Positions 1-8,526 of a DNA stretch of 64,000 nt are shown here, one piece after another; the first letter of the stretch is position 1, and each line of letters opens with the position of its first letter. The translations under genes and the position numbers were made by a program. The notes beneath the pieces are model-generated. The model was not told the DNA's origin, did not search any database, and saw nothing but the letters and a program-made list of their open reading frames with translations. The stretch is from Robiginitomaculum_A sp036478535 (GTDB lineage: Bacteria; Pseudomonadota; Alphaproteobacteria; Caulobacterales; Maricaulaceae): positions 1,054,001 through 1,118,000 of the forward strand of contig OZ245059.1 in assembly GCA_965224735.1 (NCBI GenBank), in the 5' to 3' direction.

Positions 1-612
1 TGGTCTGAAGTTAAAAAACTCCTCGCTACGCCTGCACCTTTTCGCACAGTTAATGTGATGCTGGTTAACGGGATTTTAGAAATACTTTTGCCCGAAGCGA
101 GTAATAGTGAAGGGCTACAGCTGATTTGTGAGCTAGAGATGGAGATGGGGCTTGCGGTCGACCCATATTTTCGCTTGATGGCGATGAGCGCGCGCGATGA
201 ATTTGCTATGGCAGGGCTGTGCAGACGTTTGAAAATGTCCAAGAAAGAAAAAACACGCCTGATGCAATGGGCGGGGGATCAAACTGCACTCAAACCGAGC
301 CTACCCGAGAAAGATTTGAAAATAGCGATTTATAAAGCTGGACGGCAAACGGCGATTGATAGAGCCTTGCTGCGCGCGGCGGGGGCGAGCGAGTCCATGA
401 TCCGCAATGAATGGCTGAACATATATAAAACTGCACGGGACTGGGATTGGCCCAAATTTCCTATCGCTGGTAAAGATTTAATTGCAGCAGGGATCGCCTC
501 AGGCCCCAAAGTTGGCACAGTCATGGCCGCGCTAGAAGCCCTATGGGTGCGTAGCGGCTTTAACGCCACTAAACAGGCGCTCCTTGCAGCGCTCATCATG
601 ATTAATCGTTAA
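1..612 (+). CDS. pcnB: CCA-adding tRNA nucleotidyltransferase, C-terminal part
   Basis: This frame is open from base 1 to the stop at 610-612, so the gene is cut by the left edge. The GTG/ATG codons at 55-60 are internal codons, not a start. About 203 residues remain. They lack the catalytic nucleotidyltransferase head, which would lie upstream, and correspond to the RNA-binding C-terminal region of the alphaproteobacterial PcnB/CCA-adding family, including the terminal WPKFPIAGKDLIAAG segment that I recognise from these proteins. The enzyme adds or repairs the 3' CCA of tRNAs in the cytoplasm. The assignment rests on family resemblance of the C-terminus only. Confidence 0.75.
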   Translation, partial: WSEVKKLLATPAPFRTVNVMLVNGILEILLPEASNSEGLQLICELEMEMGLAVDPYFRLMAMSARDEFAMAGLCRRLKMSKKEKTRLMQWAGDQTALKPSLPEKDLKIAIYKAGRQTAIDRALLRAAGASESMIRNEWLNIYKTARDWDWPKFPIAGKDLIAAGIASGPKVGTVMAALEALWVRSGFNATKQALLAALIMINR

Positions 613-753
613 AAACCAGGGTTGTTTTTAAGGGGGGGGCGGCTGGAAGTTTTCATAATTGTATATTTTCCCTTACAGTAGATTAATAAATTTGTTCAAC
701 CTTAGAGCTATGTGGCGCTTGAAACCTGCAGCTATGTTAGGCAATAAGAATTT

Positions 754-1458
754 ATGAATTTTGGACTTCGTATATTGGACGCGGCGGCGCGGTTGTTTGG
801 CCCGCCTACAAATTCTGGGGACGAGCGTTTTGACCGCGCCGTTGGTGATGCGGGCGTTGTGGCTGCTCTGATTGCGCTGGGCGCGAAAATTGCCAAAGTG
901 GACGGCGTGGTGACGCGGGCAGAAATCGATGCGTTTAAAAATGTATTTCAAAGCACTCGGGAGGCTCAAGACGGGGTGTCGCGGTTTTATAATTTGGCTA
1001 AACAAACCACGCTTGGCTATGAGCCTTATGCGCGGATTGTTTATAATAAATACAAACTTCGTCCTGATATTTTAGAGGATGTTCTCGATGGACTGTTTCA
1101 CATTGCGCTCTCGGATGGGATTGTCACGGATGGGAAATTGAAATTTTTAGAAACGGTTGGCGGTATATTTAAATTTAATGCGCGCACATTTGCCCGCATT
1201 CGTATTGCACATTTGGGGCGGGCTGATGATGATCCATATCTGATATTGGGCATTGATGAAGATATTAGCGATGCGGCTTTGAAAAAAACCTATAGGTGTA
1301 TGGCGGCGGCAAATCATCCCGATAGGCTCGTTGCGCGCGGTCTGCCGCCAGAACTACAAAAACTCGCCACCCACAAAATGGCCATGATCAACAAAGCCTA
1401 TGCGCAAATCTTGGAAATGCGCAAAGATATCCCCGTGTATGTTCGCTTGCTAAATTGA
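754..1458 (+). CDS. TerB-like / J-domain (DjlA-type) protein
   Basis: A 234-residue soluble protein. Residues about 30-140 form a helical TerB-like region with the acidic-hydrophobic pattern KVDGVVTRAEID and SDGIVTDGK, two similar repeats typical of tellurite-resistance TerB folds. The last 70 residues form a J domain, with the HPD motif in NHPDRL near residue 188, the contact needed to stimulate DnaK ATPase. The order TerB then J matches DjlA-type co-chaperones, but no N-terminal membrane anchor is visible. The start at 754 has only a weak upstream purine stretch. It probably works as a DnaK co-chaperone; its client is unknown. Confidence 0.8.
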   Translation: MNFGLRILDAAARLFGPPTNSGDERFDRAVGDAGVVAALIALGAKIAKVDGVVTRAEIDAFKNVFQSTREAQDGVSRFYNLAKQTTLGYEPYARIVYNKYKLRPDILEDVLDGLFHIALSDGIVTDGKLKFLETVGGIFKFNARTFARIRIAHLGRADDDPYLILGIDEDISDAALKKTYRCMAAANHPDRLVARGLPPELQKLATHKMAMINKAYAQILEMRKDIPVYVRLLN

Positions 1459-1587
1459 TCAAAACGAAACAGGTGGTCATTTTGCCTGTAGTGTGTCTGT
1501 AGTTTGTATTGTTTTTGATTTTTATAAACAAACTGTCATATTTGCCCCCTTGACGAATGGGACAATAACACCGACATTATAGGTATT

Positions 1588-1974
1588 ATGACAAAAGCAT
1601 ATTTTATTACTGGTCGCCTTACCCCTGTGCAATCTTTTTTGCGCACGCTTTTTCTAATCGGCGTGATGATTGGCGGGTTTTTCATTTTTGTAGCCTCAGC
1701 AGCATTTGCGCTCTTTGTTGCGCTTGGCCTTCTGATTTTTGGTGTCATCGTTTTTTCTATCTTGTGGGTAAGGGCGAAATTGTTAGGCAAACCTATAACG
1801 CCCTTTGGAAAAATGCAGGCCGAGTTTGAAAGTTTTTCTAAAACCCATGAAGCAGGCGGCACAGTTGCCGGTTCTGCGGCAGAGCCTGTACCCAAAAGTA
1901 GCAAGACGGACGCGGACGGCCCTGTTATTGACGCGCACCAAACTCCAGAGGGATGGAGTGTCGATTCGGACTAA
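1588..1974 (+). CDS. small two-helix membrane protein, unknown function
   Basis: A 128-residue protein with a short basic N-terminus. A long hydrophobic stretch (about residues 17-60) can hold two adjacent membrane helices, followed by a hydrophilic C-terminal tail of about 60 residues rich in Ala, Ser, Thr, Glu and Asp. I do not recognise the family. Upstream there is only a weak ribosome-binding site. It lies between the J-domain gene and the peptidoglycan amidase gene, all on the same strand but with separate gaps, so operon membership is uncertain. The codon pattern over the membrane region and the clear N-in topology make it a believable gene rather than a chance frame. Confidence 0.6.
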   Translation: MTKAYFITGRLTPVQSFLRTLFLIGVMIGGFFIFVASAAFALFVALGLLIFGVIVFSILWVRAKLLGKPITPFGKMQAEFESFSKTHEAGGTVAGSAAEPVPKSSKTDADGPVIDAHQTPEGWSVDSD

Positions 1975-2059
1975 AGCTGACATCTCCGTATGTTTTGTAT
2001 TTAGCGCCTTGACGAGCAAGTATCATCTGAGGATTTATGAGTAGATCTGAGTATCCATT

Positions 2060-2087
2060 ATGAAGGTGACTGAATGAAGGTGACTGA
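2060..2087 (+). repeat. perfect 14-bp tandem duplication over the amidase start codon
   Basis: The 14-mer ATGAAGGTGACTGA occurs twice back to back (2060-2073 and 2074-2087). The first copy gives a dead 5-codon frame (MKVTE then TGA); the second copy carries the ATG that is in frame with the amidase. Because 14 is not a multiple of 3, only one copy can start the gene. Confidence 0.95.
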
Positions 2088-2823
2088 TGCGCCTTCCCCA
2101 AATCATGATGAGCGCAAATTACCCATAAGTTTGGTGGTTTTGCACTATACGGGCATGAAAAGCGGCGCTGCAGCTCTTGCGCATATGCAATCGAAAAAAG
2201 GCGGTGTTTGCGCCCATTATATGGTGGCTGAGGATGGAGAAATTTTTCAATTGGCGCAGGAAAACGCACGTGCATGGCATGCGGGTGTGAGTAGCTGGCA
2301 CGGGGTTACGGATATCAATTCCGCGTCTATTGGCATAGAGATCGTCAATGGCGGGCATGATTTTGGACTGCCAGATTTTTCTTCCGCGCAAATAAAAGCC
2401 GTGATAGAATTGTGCAAAGATATTAAGGCACGATATAATTTACCAGACAAAGCCTTTATTGGTCATAGCGATATAGTGCCTGAGCGAAAACAAGATCCGG
2501 GTGAAAAGTTTCCCTGGGAAGTTTTGGCGAATCACGGCATCGGAAATTGGCCAATTGTTGAAACGAATGACAGGCGTATTTTATTCGAAAAAGGCGCGAG
2601 CGGTAAGGGTGTAGTTATTGTACAGCGCGGTTTTGCTAATCTTGGCTATAATGTGGCCGCGACGGGAGAATTTGACATACAAACGCACTACGTGTGCACA
2701 GCATTTCAGCGCCGCTATAGGCCAGATAAAGTCGATGGGAATATGGATGTGCAGACAATGGAAATTTTAAAGCTCTTGGTGGCGTATCAAAATAAAGAAA
2801 GAAGCACAGTAGCTGCGGGTTGA
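2074..2823 (+). CDS. N-acetylmuramoyl-L-alanine amidase (AmpD/AmiD family)
   Basis: A 249-residue member of the amidase_2 family that cuts the bond between N-acetylmuramic acid and L-alanine in peptidoglycan fragments. The zinc-site pattern is visible: His in VVLHYTG near residue 24, His in IGHSD near residue 136, and Asp in KQDPG shortly after. Residues about 178-245 resemble a peptidoglycan-binding domain with a short repeat fold. No signal peptide is present, so a cytoplasmic AmpD-like role in recycling is more likely than a secreted one. The start is the second copy of a 14-bp duplication; the first copy ends after five codons. Confidence 0.88.
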   Translation: MKVTDAPSPNHDERKLPISLVVLHYTGMKSGAAALAHMQSKKGGVCAHYMVAEDGEIFQLAQENARAWHAGVSSWHGVTDINSASIGIEIVNGGHDFGLPDFSSAQIKAVIELCKDIKARYNLPDKAFIGHSDIVPERKQDPGEKFPWEVLANHGIGNWPIVETNDRRILFEKGASGKGVVIVQRGFANLGYNVAATGEFDIQTHYVCTAFQRRYRPDKVDGNMDVQTMEILKLLVAYQNKERSTVAAG

Positions 2824-2834
2824 TGTGGGGCAAC

Positions 2835-2987
2835 CGTTAGCCACCGTGCTTCCACCATCTTAACCACCGTCTTGGGGTTAATGCCATAGCGTTAGGTTAA
2901 CTTTACGGTCGAAGCTTCCGCCGATCGCTGTATTGCTTTTTTGATAACGTGCGTTGTTGTGGCGCTGCCGTGTAATACCTGTTCCAT
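2835..2987 (-). pseudogene. N-terminal fragment of an IS481-type transposase
   Basis: Read on the minus strand from ATG 2987, the translation begins MEQVLHGSATTTHVIKKAIQ and continues, after one in-frame TAA, with RYGINPKTV. That is the helix-turn-helix start of IS481-type transposases. Nothing of the catalytic core remains before the end of the amidase gene. Frame damage and truncation make this a remnant. Confidence 0.75.
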
Positions 2988-2988
2988 A

Positions 2989-3020
2989 ATATTTGCTTCT
3001 CTTGATATTTGCTTCTTTTG
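2989..3020. repeat. 16-bp tandem duplication, one mismatch
   Basis: ATATTTGCTTCTCTTG is followed directly by ATATTTGCTTCTTTTG. The homologous stretch at 28311-28327 has a single unit, so the duplication arose in this copy. Confidence 0.9.
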
Positions 3021-3082
3021 AGATGATAACTTAATACCATCTAATACAGAGGCTGTACACCTAGGCGTGTGTGTTTGATCGG

Positions 3083-4996
3083 TTATTTTTCCGTTTTTGC
3101 AAAAATTGCATCAATGCGGCGCTGAGCAATCGGGTGATAGCCTGACCTTGCTTTCGCATAAACTTTTTTGCCAATTTTAAGAGAGTTTTCGTTTTTCGCT
3201 AAGGCACCGTATAGGCGATAAATAAATTTCCCACGACCAACGCTCATAAGAAAATCTTCAAGGTCAGTATCAACCGCAGCATAATTGCCTTTAATCGCTT
3301 GCATATACCAAGCGAAAGCGATTTCGGCATTTTGTGTACCCGTGAGGTGAAATGCATCGTCTAGATCTTTGTATTTATCAGTTGAATATGTGCGGTTCAT
3401 TGAGTTCAAAAAATGTAACCATTCATGAGTTGTCCAGTCTTTAGTTTCAATATCAGAAGCTTTTATCTCGCCTTTGTCCCATTTTTGATACGTGGCAAAA
3501 ACTTTATCAAAGGCATCTGATTGTGGCGGAACGAATGTATCGGGCAAGCCTGGGCCATAAACCCAAGCATCAATTTCAGCTTTACTAACTTTGCCCGGGT
3601 TTTCCTTCGCAAGATTATCTTGTAAATAGCCTAGAAAATCTTCGGTAGTGATGCTCTTAAATGCAAAATGATCGAAATAGGATTTTAAAAATGGGTCAAA
3701 TTTTTTGCGTCCATAACGTTGCTCTAAGAACCGAAGGAAAAACTGACCCTTTTTATAGGCAACAAGCGTAAAAGCGTCATCAGGATGACCCAAATCAGCT
3801 GGTAATTTTAGATGGGTAAGCTCTGGGCGAGCCGCGTCCGCAATATCACGGGTAAGCCCTTGAAGGCCTAAAACTTGTTCCATAACGGCGCGTTTCTCGC
3901 CGTATAGTTCTTCCATAATCCGGTTTTCAACATAGGAAGTGAAACCCTCATTAAGCCACGCATCGCGCCAATTTGCATTGGTTACGAGATTGCCAGACCA
4001 AGAATGGGCAAGTTCATGAGCCACCACATTGGTTAGGCTTTTATCACCTGCTATCAGGGTCGGCGTCATGAAGGAGAGGCGCGGATTTTCCATGCCGCCA
4101 AAAGGGAAGCTTGGTGGCAATACAATAAGATCATACCGGTTCCAGCGATAAGGCCCGTAAAGGCGTGCAGTGGCTTCTTCCATGCGCGGGGTTTCTTCAA
4201 ATTCTTTGGTGGCAGCATCTAGAATGTATTGCTCCGCGTAAACGCCTATATGATCGTTAATAGCTTTGAATTTAATATCGCCAACAGCTATGGCCAGAAG
4301 ATAAGACGGGATAGGCTGAGGCATTTTAAAATGGTATTCACCATTGGCATCTTTACCGTTTTGCTCCGCGCTCATGAGAGGTAATAGCCCGTCTGGCACG
4401 CGCAATGTGGCCGAGTAAGTCATACGCACAGCGGGCGTATCTTGCAAAGGCGCAATGGTGCGTGCGTTAATCGTTTGGGCTTGAGAAAACAGATATGGCT
4501 TCTTTTTCCCCGCCGTTTGCTCTGGGTCAAGCCATTGCAGGCCTTCTGCTTTGGGGCTGGTTTTATAGGCAATGCTGATACGGCCAGAATTTTTTGACAG
4601 CGGTATCGTTAGCTCAGATCCAAGCATTTCGTCATAATTGGCTAGGGTGAAACGGACGGGTTTAAACTCCCCGTGATTTTCGACTTTGACCATCATGATT
4701 TCCAAATCTTTGGTGTCCAAGACAATTTTATCAGCTGCGGAGTTTAGTTTTTTAACGGTTAACACCGCAGTTCCGTCCAGAACCTTGTCATCAAAGTTTA
4801 CATCTAAATTCAAATCAAGATGGCTCACCTGTACTTCATCATAATTAGCATAGGTGAATTTATCATCTTTAACAATTTTGTGTACACTTTGAGATTTAGC
4901 ACCGTTTTTGGCTTTGTTTTTATCGCCGCACGCGCTTAGAGATAAGACAAGGGGGAGGCCGATAATGCCAATAAAGGCTGGTTTTAGAAAACGCAT
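3083..4996 (-). CDS. M1-family aminopeptidase, lipoprotein (LTA4-hydrolase-like)
   Basis: A 637-residue zinc aminopeptidase. The N-terminus is a lipoprotein signal with lipobox LSAC (Cys about residue 23), so it should be anchored in the periplasm or outer membrane. An N-terminal beta domain is followed by the substrate-binding motif GGMEN and the zinc site HELAH with the third ligand in LNEG, 18 residues later. The C-terminal about 150 residues are helical, as in the leukotriene-A4-hydrolase/aminopeptidase group. Length is normal for that group. It likely trims peptides outside the cytoplasm. It stands alone, with an IS481 scar just past its 3' end and a 400-bp gap upstream. Confidence 0.92.
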   Translation of the reverse strand: MRFLKPAFIGIIGLPLVLSLSACGDKNKAKNGAKSQSVHKIVKDDKFTYANYDEVQVSHLDLNLDVNFDDKVLDGTAVLTVKKLNSAADKIVLDTKDLEIMMVKVENHGEFKPVRFTLANYDEMLGSELTIPLSKNSGRISIAYKTSPKAEGLQWLDPEQTAGKKKPYLFSQAQTINARTIAPLQDTPAVRMTYSATLRVPDGLLPLMSAEQNGKDANGEYHFKMPQPIPSYLLAIAVGDIKFKAINDHIGVYAEQYILDAATKEFEETPRMEEATARLYGPYRWNRYDLIVLPPSFPFGGMENPRLSFMTPTLIAGDKSLTNVVAHELAHSWSGNLVTNANWRDAWLNEGFTSYVENRIMEELYGEKRAVMEQVLGLQGLTRDIADAARPELTHLKLPADLGHPDDAFTLVAYKKGQFFLRFLEQRYGRKKFDPFLKSYFDHFAFKSITTEDFLGYLQDNLAKENPGKVSKAEIDAWVYGPGLPDTFVPPQSDAFDKVFATYQKWDKGEIKASDIETKDWTTHEWLHFLNSMNRTYSTDKYKDLDDAFHLTGTQNAEIAFAWYMQAIKGNYAAVDTDLEDFLMSVGRGKFIYRLYGALAKNENSLKIGKKVYAKARSGYHPIAQRRIDAIFAKTEK

Positions 4997-5393
4997 AGAG
5001 TACTCCGCAAATTAAAAATGATTTGCTTACCCTAAAGCAGAAAAGCTGAAAGGTAAAGTGTGCAGCAGGACTAATAATCAGGGGTAGCTTGCAGTGTAAC
5101 CCTGTTTGTGCCTTGGCTTAAATTGTCTGTTGTGCCGCCAAATTGCCTGTTTTTCCTAGGTATGCGTCCGCCCTTTATTTAAGGTTCATCAATGATGCCG
5201 TCCAAGTCTGTTGCGCGGAAGCTTGTGGAGGAAAGCCCAAAACTGATACGATAACAATTAAAAATAATGCATTATTTTTTATAACCAACACCTGTGTTGA
5301 GGCCTTATTAGCGTAAGAATCGTTGTCTTCATAGTGGCTTCAATATAGCGGCTTCAATGTGTCCGCAAACTAAACGTGGGTTTTATTATATCT
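4997..5393. other. intergenic stretch without a recognisable gene
   Basis: About 400 bases lie between the start of the M1 peptidase gene and the end of the GST gene, both on the minus strand. No coding frame with family resemblance was seen. It holds an imperfect 14-bp tandem repeat (GGCTTCAAT at 5336 and 5350) and an AT-rich section around 5255-5285. A promoter for the peptidase is expected near its right-hand start, but none can be named with confidence. Confidence 0.5.
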
Positions 5394-6014
5394 TCAGGGT
5401 TGCCAAGGTTTGCGTTTCTCCATGATACCCAAAAAAAGTTCAGAGTTTATATGCCTCTCTAGCCAAGCGTGAAGGTAAGGGAAAACAAGTGTATCCCACC
5501 ACGTTTTTTCGACATTGGAAAATTGGCGGATAAAGGGAAAAATTGCCATATCGGCAAGGCTAAGTGTTTGGCCCATAAGGTTTTTTGTTTGCGCAAGCCT
5601 GTCTTCTAATCCCGCAAGTAAAGCACTCGCTTTCTCGCGGTGGGACAAATCTACGCTTTCGCGCCCCGCACCTTCGGTATAGCGGCTCGCATATTTATAG
5701 CGGTCAAGATGGTGTTTGAAATTGCCTGTAATTGTGTCGATTAGAAATGCCATAGAATCAAAACTGTGCGCCAGCCAATTTTGAGGATCATTTTGCCCTA
5801 ACGCCCAGAGCATAATATCAAAGCTTTCATCGATAATCTTGCCGTTTTCTAAAATCAGAACAGGGACAGTCCCCTTAGGCGATGCTGAGAGCATATGGGC
5901 GGGTTTATTGCGCAGTAAAACTTCGCGGTGCTCATACATTTCTCCGCTTATGCTTAGGGCAAGCCGCGCCCGCATGGCATAGGGGCAACGTCGAAAAGAA
6001 TAGAGAATATTCAT
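5394..6014 (-). CDS. glutathione S-transferase family protein
   Basis: A 206-residue GST-fold protein. The N-terminal 75 residues are a thioredoxin-like domain starting FRRCPYAMRARLAL, with a CPYA motif, and containing the cis-Pro segment GTVPVL and the acidic DESFDIM segment that bind glutathione. The remaining about 130 residues form the all-alpha domain, with the conserved LSLADMAIFPFIRQF segment that carries the N-capping Asp. The CPYA motif suggests a Cys-type (Omega/Beta-like) rather than a Tyr/Ser-type enzyme. Its start codon directly follows the TAG of the MBL gene upstream, so the two are probably co-transcribed. Substrate unknown. Confidence 0.85.
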   Translation of the reverse strand: MNILYSFRRCPYAMRARLALSISGEMYEHREVLLRNKPAHMLSASPKGTVPVLILENGKIIDESFDIMLWALGQNDPQNWLAHSFDSMAFLIDTITGNFKHHLDRYKYASRYTEGAGRESVDLSHREKASALLAGLEDRLAQTKNLMGQTLSLADMAIFPFIRQFSNVEKTWWDTLVFPYLHAWLERHINSELFLGIMEKRKPWQP

Positions 6015-6908
6015 CTAATCCAAATATTCAGGAGGCTTGGGCAAGGTGTCAAAATCTTCTGCGGAGTGCTGGATGATTACTTTCGCATTTTTATCTTTAG
6101 CAATGGCTTCAAACTTATCCATGGATGCTAGTGTTTGATCTGCATCCGTGTTGAAAACTGGTATGGTGCGTTTTTCGCGCGCTTCGCGCAAATGGTATAA
6201 ATCTCCAGTAAGCAAGACCGTGCCAGTATTTTTAAGCTCAAGTTGTAATATTGCGTGCCCTGGTGTGTGCCCCGGGGTATCGATGATCAGAACACGGCCA
6301 TCGCCAAAAACATCATAACTTCCAGTGAAATTAACAGTTTTAGCGGTCTCCAACGCGCTATAGGCTGGGAAAGTTTGTGCATCGCTTTTGGCTTCGTCAC
6401 GGAACATATATGCGCGTTCCGTTTTATTCACAATGAAGGTCGAACCCGCATATTGCCCAGCATTCCCCACATGGTCAAAATGCGAATGTGATATGGAAAG
6501 AAACTCAATATCAGCAGGTGTGACCCCTAGGTCTTTCAGTTGTCCAGACAATGTATTGGGGACGGAAATATGAAATGGCCCATTGGTAATGCCGTCTTTT
6601 TGCGCATGCAGAGCATCTGGCAGGCCTGTATCCCAAAGTAAATCTCCTTTTGGATGGCGAATTAAATAACATGTATCGACAGCGCTATTGGTGCGCCCAT
6701 CATAAGCGCCGCCTTTATCAAACAATCCAAGGTCAAGCATTTCAATGCGCCCGCACTCAAGTGCGTACATTTTTATGGGGGATGATTTGCTTGCGAGAAC
6801 GGCTTGGACATGTTGGTCAGGAGCCGTTTTCTTTGGTGCTCTGGATTGCGGTTTTGCATTGTCACAGGCGACAAGAATAAGTAGACTTGGTAAAAATAGG
6901 CGTTTCAT
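6015..6908 (-). CDS. metallo-beta-lactamase-fold lipoprotein, AHL-lactonase-like
   Basis: A 297-residue protein with an N-terminal lipobox-like signal ending LVAC (Cys about residue 15), so it is probably exported and lipid-anchored. The zinc motif is SHSHFDHVGN (HxHxDH), followed by TPGHTPGH and TGDLYH, the remaining metal ligands. The order and the long insert before the HxHxDH motif resemble the AiiA/AttM N-acyl homoserine lactonase group, which opens the lactone ring of quorum signals. An extracytoplasmic location is unusual for that role, so another lactone or ester substrate is possible. It forms a likely two-gene operon with the GST gene. Confidence 0.8.
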   Translation of the reverse strand: MKRLFLPSLLILVACDNAKPQSRAPKKTAPDQHVQAVLASKSSPIKMYALECGRIEMLDLGLFDKGGAYDGRTNSAVDTCYLIRHPKGDLLWDTGLPDALHAQKDGITNGPFHISVPNTLSGQLKDLGVTPADIEFLSISHSHFDHVGNAGQYAGSTFIVNKTERAYMFRDEAKSDAQTFPAYSALETAKTVNFTGSYDVFGDGRVLIIDTPGHTPGHAILQLELKNTGTVLLTGDLYHLREAREKRTIPVFNTDADQTLASMDKFEAIAKDKNAKVIIQHSAEDFDTLPKPPEYLD

Positions 6909-6997
6909 AGTGACTCTAAATATTTTAGGATAATTTGTTAAATAGCACGATACTTAGGTTGTTTAATAACGAATTTGTGATGTATGGTTAGTTTTAT

Positions 6998-7456
6998 TTA
7001 TAGTTTTAATTTTGGTTTCTTACCTGTTTTTATCATTTCTTTATAAACATCGAGATCGTTTACGAAATTAATAAAGCGAGCGTTTAAGCCTTGTTCGCGC
7101 ATAAATTCGGTCATAGCATTTTTTATGAGCGTTGGATCATTGCATGTGGATGCAAGGGTGCGTATATCGCGCATTGATCGGCCATGTTCAAATTTATCAG
7201 CAAGTTTGTTGATGGAACTCATAAGAAATATCATTTGGAGTGGCCCGATACGCCCGTTGTCCATATAGCTGTTCCCTGCTTTTTTGAGGCGCTTGAAAAT
7301 GGATTTTGTGTCCCGTTTGAAATCTTTCATGGCGTGGTCTGCCCTTAGAGTTATCCATTCTGCCGAGCAAATTTTTTCAGGGGTTGGTATGGATGCGCAG
7401 GCCGATAAAGTCAGTAATACCATTGCCGCACTCGCAATAAAAATTTGTTTTGCCAT
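6998..7456 (-). CDS. small exported lipoprotein, unknown function
   Basis: A 152-residue protein with a clear lipoprotein signal: a basic start, a hydrophobic core and lipobox LSAC (Cys about residue 20). The mature part is mostly helical and charged, with two further Cys residues that could form a disulfide. I do not recognise the family. It has a purine-rich ribosome-binding site just upstream. It lies on the minus strand after the MBL/GST pair and is transcribed away from the ABC transporter genes, so it shares the divergent promoter region at 7457-7650 with them. Confidence 0.65.
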   Translation of the reverse strand: MAKQIFIASAAMVLLTLSACASIPTPEKICSAEWITLRADHAMKDFKRDTKSIFKRLKKAGNSYMDNGRIGPLQMIFLMSSINKLADKFEHGRSMRDIRTLASTCNDPTLIKNAMTEFMREQGLNARFINFVNDLDVYKEMIKTGKKPKLKL

Positions 7457-7555
7457 TGATGTTCCTCCGCTTTAATTTGCATTAGCACGAATTTGTATTG
7501 CTACAAAACTGGATTCTCAGTGCGAGTAATAATAAAAATTATAGCTTGTCACTAC

Positions 7556-7593
7556 GTTATATATCGTATAACAACAACAATGAATTGTATAAC
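7556..7593. promoter_or_regulatory. possible operator in the divergent region
   Basis: The AT-rich gap between the lipoprotein and ABC ATPase genes contains an inverted repeat GTTATA-5-TATAAC (7556-7572). A direct repeat of GTATAAC lies 21 bp apart (7566 and 7587), about two helical turns. This fits a regulator site, but no regulator gene is adjacent. Confidence 0.3.
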
Positions 7594-7650
7594 GATAAAA
7601 AAATAAATTTCTAAACCGTCCATTGTTTTGGGCAAAGGAGAAGTTACGCC

Positions 7651-8517
7651 GTGCTTAGTATTACCAATATTTCTAAATCCTTTGGAGCAATTCATGCCCT
7701 TAAAAATGTATCCCTTAATTTAGAGTCAGGTATATTTGGCCTTTTAGGACCAAATGGCGCAGGAAAATCTACGCTCATGCGTGCGCTTGCAACGTTGCAG
7801 CTTCCTGATAGCGGAACCATAACTTTAAACGGCGTAGATATAGCCAAAGACCCTGATGTCATGCGCCGAACATTGGGGTATTTACCGCAAGATTTCGGCG
7901 TTTATCCGCGCATGAGCGCGCTAGCACTCCTTGATCATATGGCTGTTTTAAAAGGCATAGCCAATAAATCTGATCGAAAAGCGCAAGTGGAGAATTTATT
8001 GCACTCAGTAAACCTATGGAAAATGCGCAATGCGTCCGTAGCCAATTATTCTGGCGGTATGCGCCAAAGGTTTGGCGTAGCGCAAGCGCTATTAGGCGAT
8101 CCAAAAGTGCTGATCGTTGATGAGCCAACTGCAGGTCTTGACCCGTTTGAGCGGCAAAGGTTTTTAGACCTTCTGAGTGAGGCAGGTGAGGAGAAAACAA
8201 TTATTCTCTCCACTCACATTGTCGATGATGTGCGCGATTTATGTATGGATATGGCGATTATGGGGGAGGGTGAAATCGTGGCGCGCGGCGCGCCTGAAGA
8301 CCTCATCAATAAAGTTGATGGTAAAGTATGGCGCAAAAAAGTTGATAAGTCAGGAGTTGATGGCCTAAAAGAAAAACATAAAGTGCTCTCAACACGTTTA
8401 TTAATGGGGGCTGTTATCGTGAGTGTTTTATCTGATAAGAAACCAGAGGCTGGCTTTGAAAAAGAAGCGCCTAACCTTGAAGACGCCTATTTCTCTCATC
8501 TTTATAAAATGGTTTAG
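7651..8517 (+). CDS. ABC transporter ATP-binding protein
   Basis: A 288-residue ATPase starting at GTG with a good ribosome-binding site (AAAGGAG). It has Walker A GPNGAGKST (about residue 36), the signature YSGGMRQRFG, Walker B VLIVDEPTAGLDP and the switch His in STHIVDD. The C-terminal 70 residues are the regulatory tail seen in DrrA/CcmA-type ATPases. It is followed after 9 bases by the permease/peptidase fusion, so the two should form one transporter at the inner membrane. Confidence 0.93.
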   Translation: MLSITNISKSFGAIHALKNVSLNLESGIFGLLGPNGAGKSTLMRALATLQLPDSGTITLNGVDIAKDPDVMRRTLGYLPQDFGVYPRMSALALLDHMAVLKGIANKSDRKAQVENLLHSVNLWKMRNASVANYSGGMRQRFGVAQALLGDPKVLIVDEPTAGLDPFERQRFLDLLSEAGEEKTIILSTHIVDDVRDLCMDMAIMGEGEIVARGAPEDLINKVDGKVWRKKVDKSGVDGLKEKHKVLSTRLLMGAVIVSVLSDKKPEAGFEKEAPNLEDAYFSHLYKMV

Positions 8518-8526
8518 GGGGGCAAC

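Larger units (their letters stand above)
2835..3059 (-). mobile_element. 5' end remnant of an IS481-family element
   Basis: Contains the transposase N-terminus (2835-2987), the leader between start codon and element end, and a terminal sequence reading TGTACAGCC on the minus strand, ending at 3059. The adjoining flank is CCTAGG (3060-3065), which fits the NCTAGN target known for IS481. A related copy of the leader and terminus lies at 28299-28366. In this copy the leader carries a 16-bp tandem duplication (2989-3004 and 3005-3020, one mismatch) that the other copy lacks. Confidence 0.7.

Noticed and set aside
613..753. G-rich tract (eight G) as a regulatory structure
   Set aside because: A single homopolymer run without paired repeats or other G tracts; no supported role.
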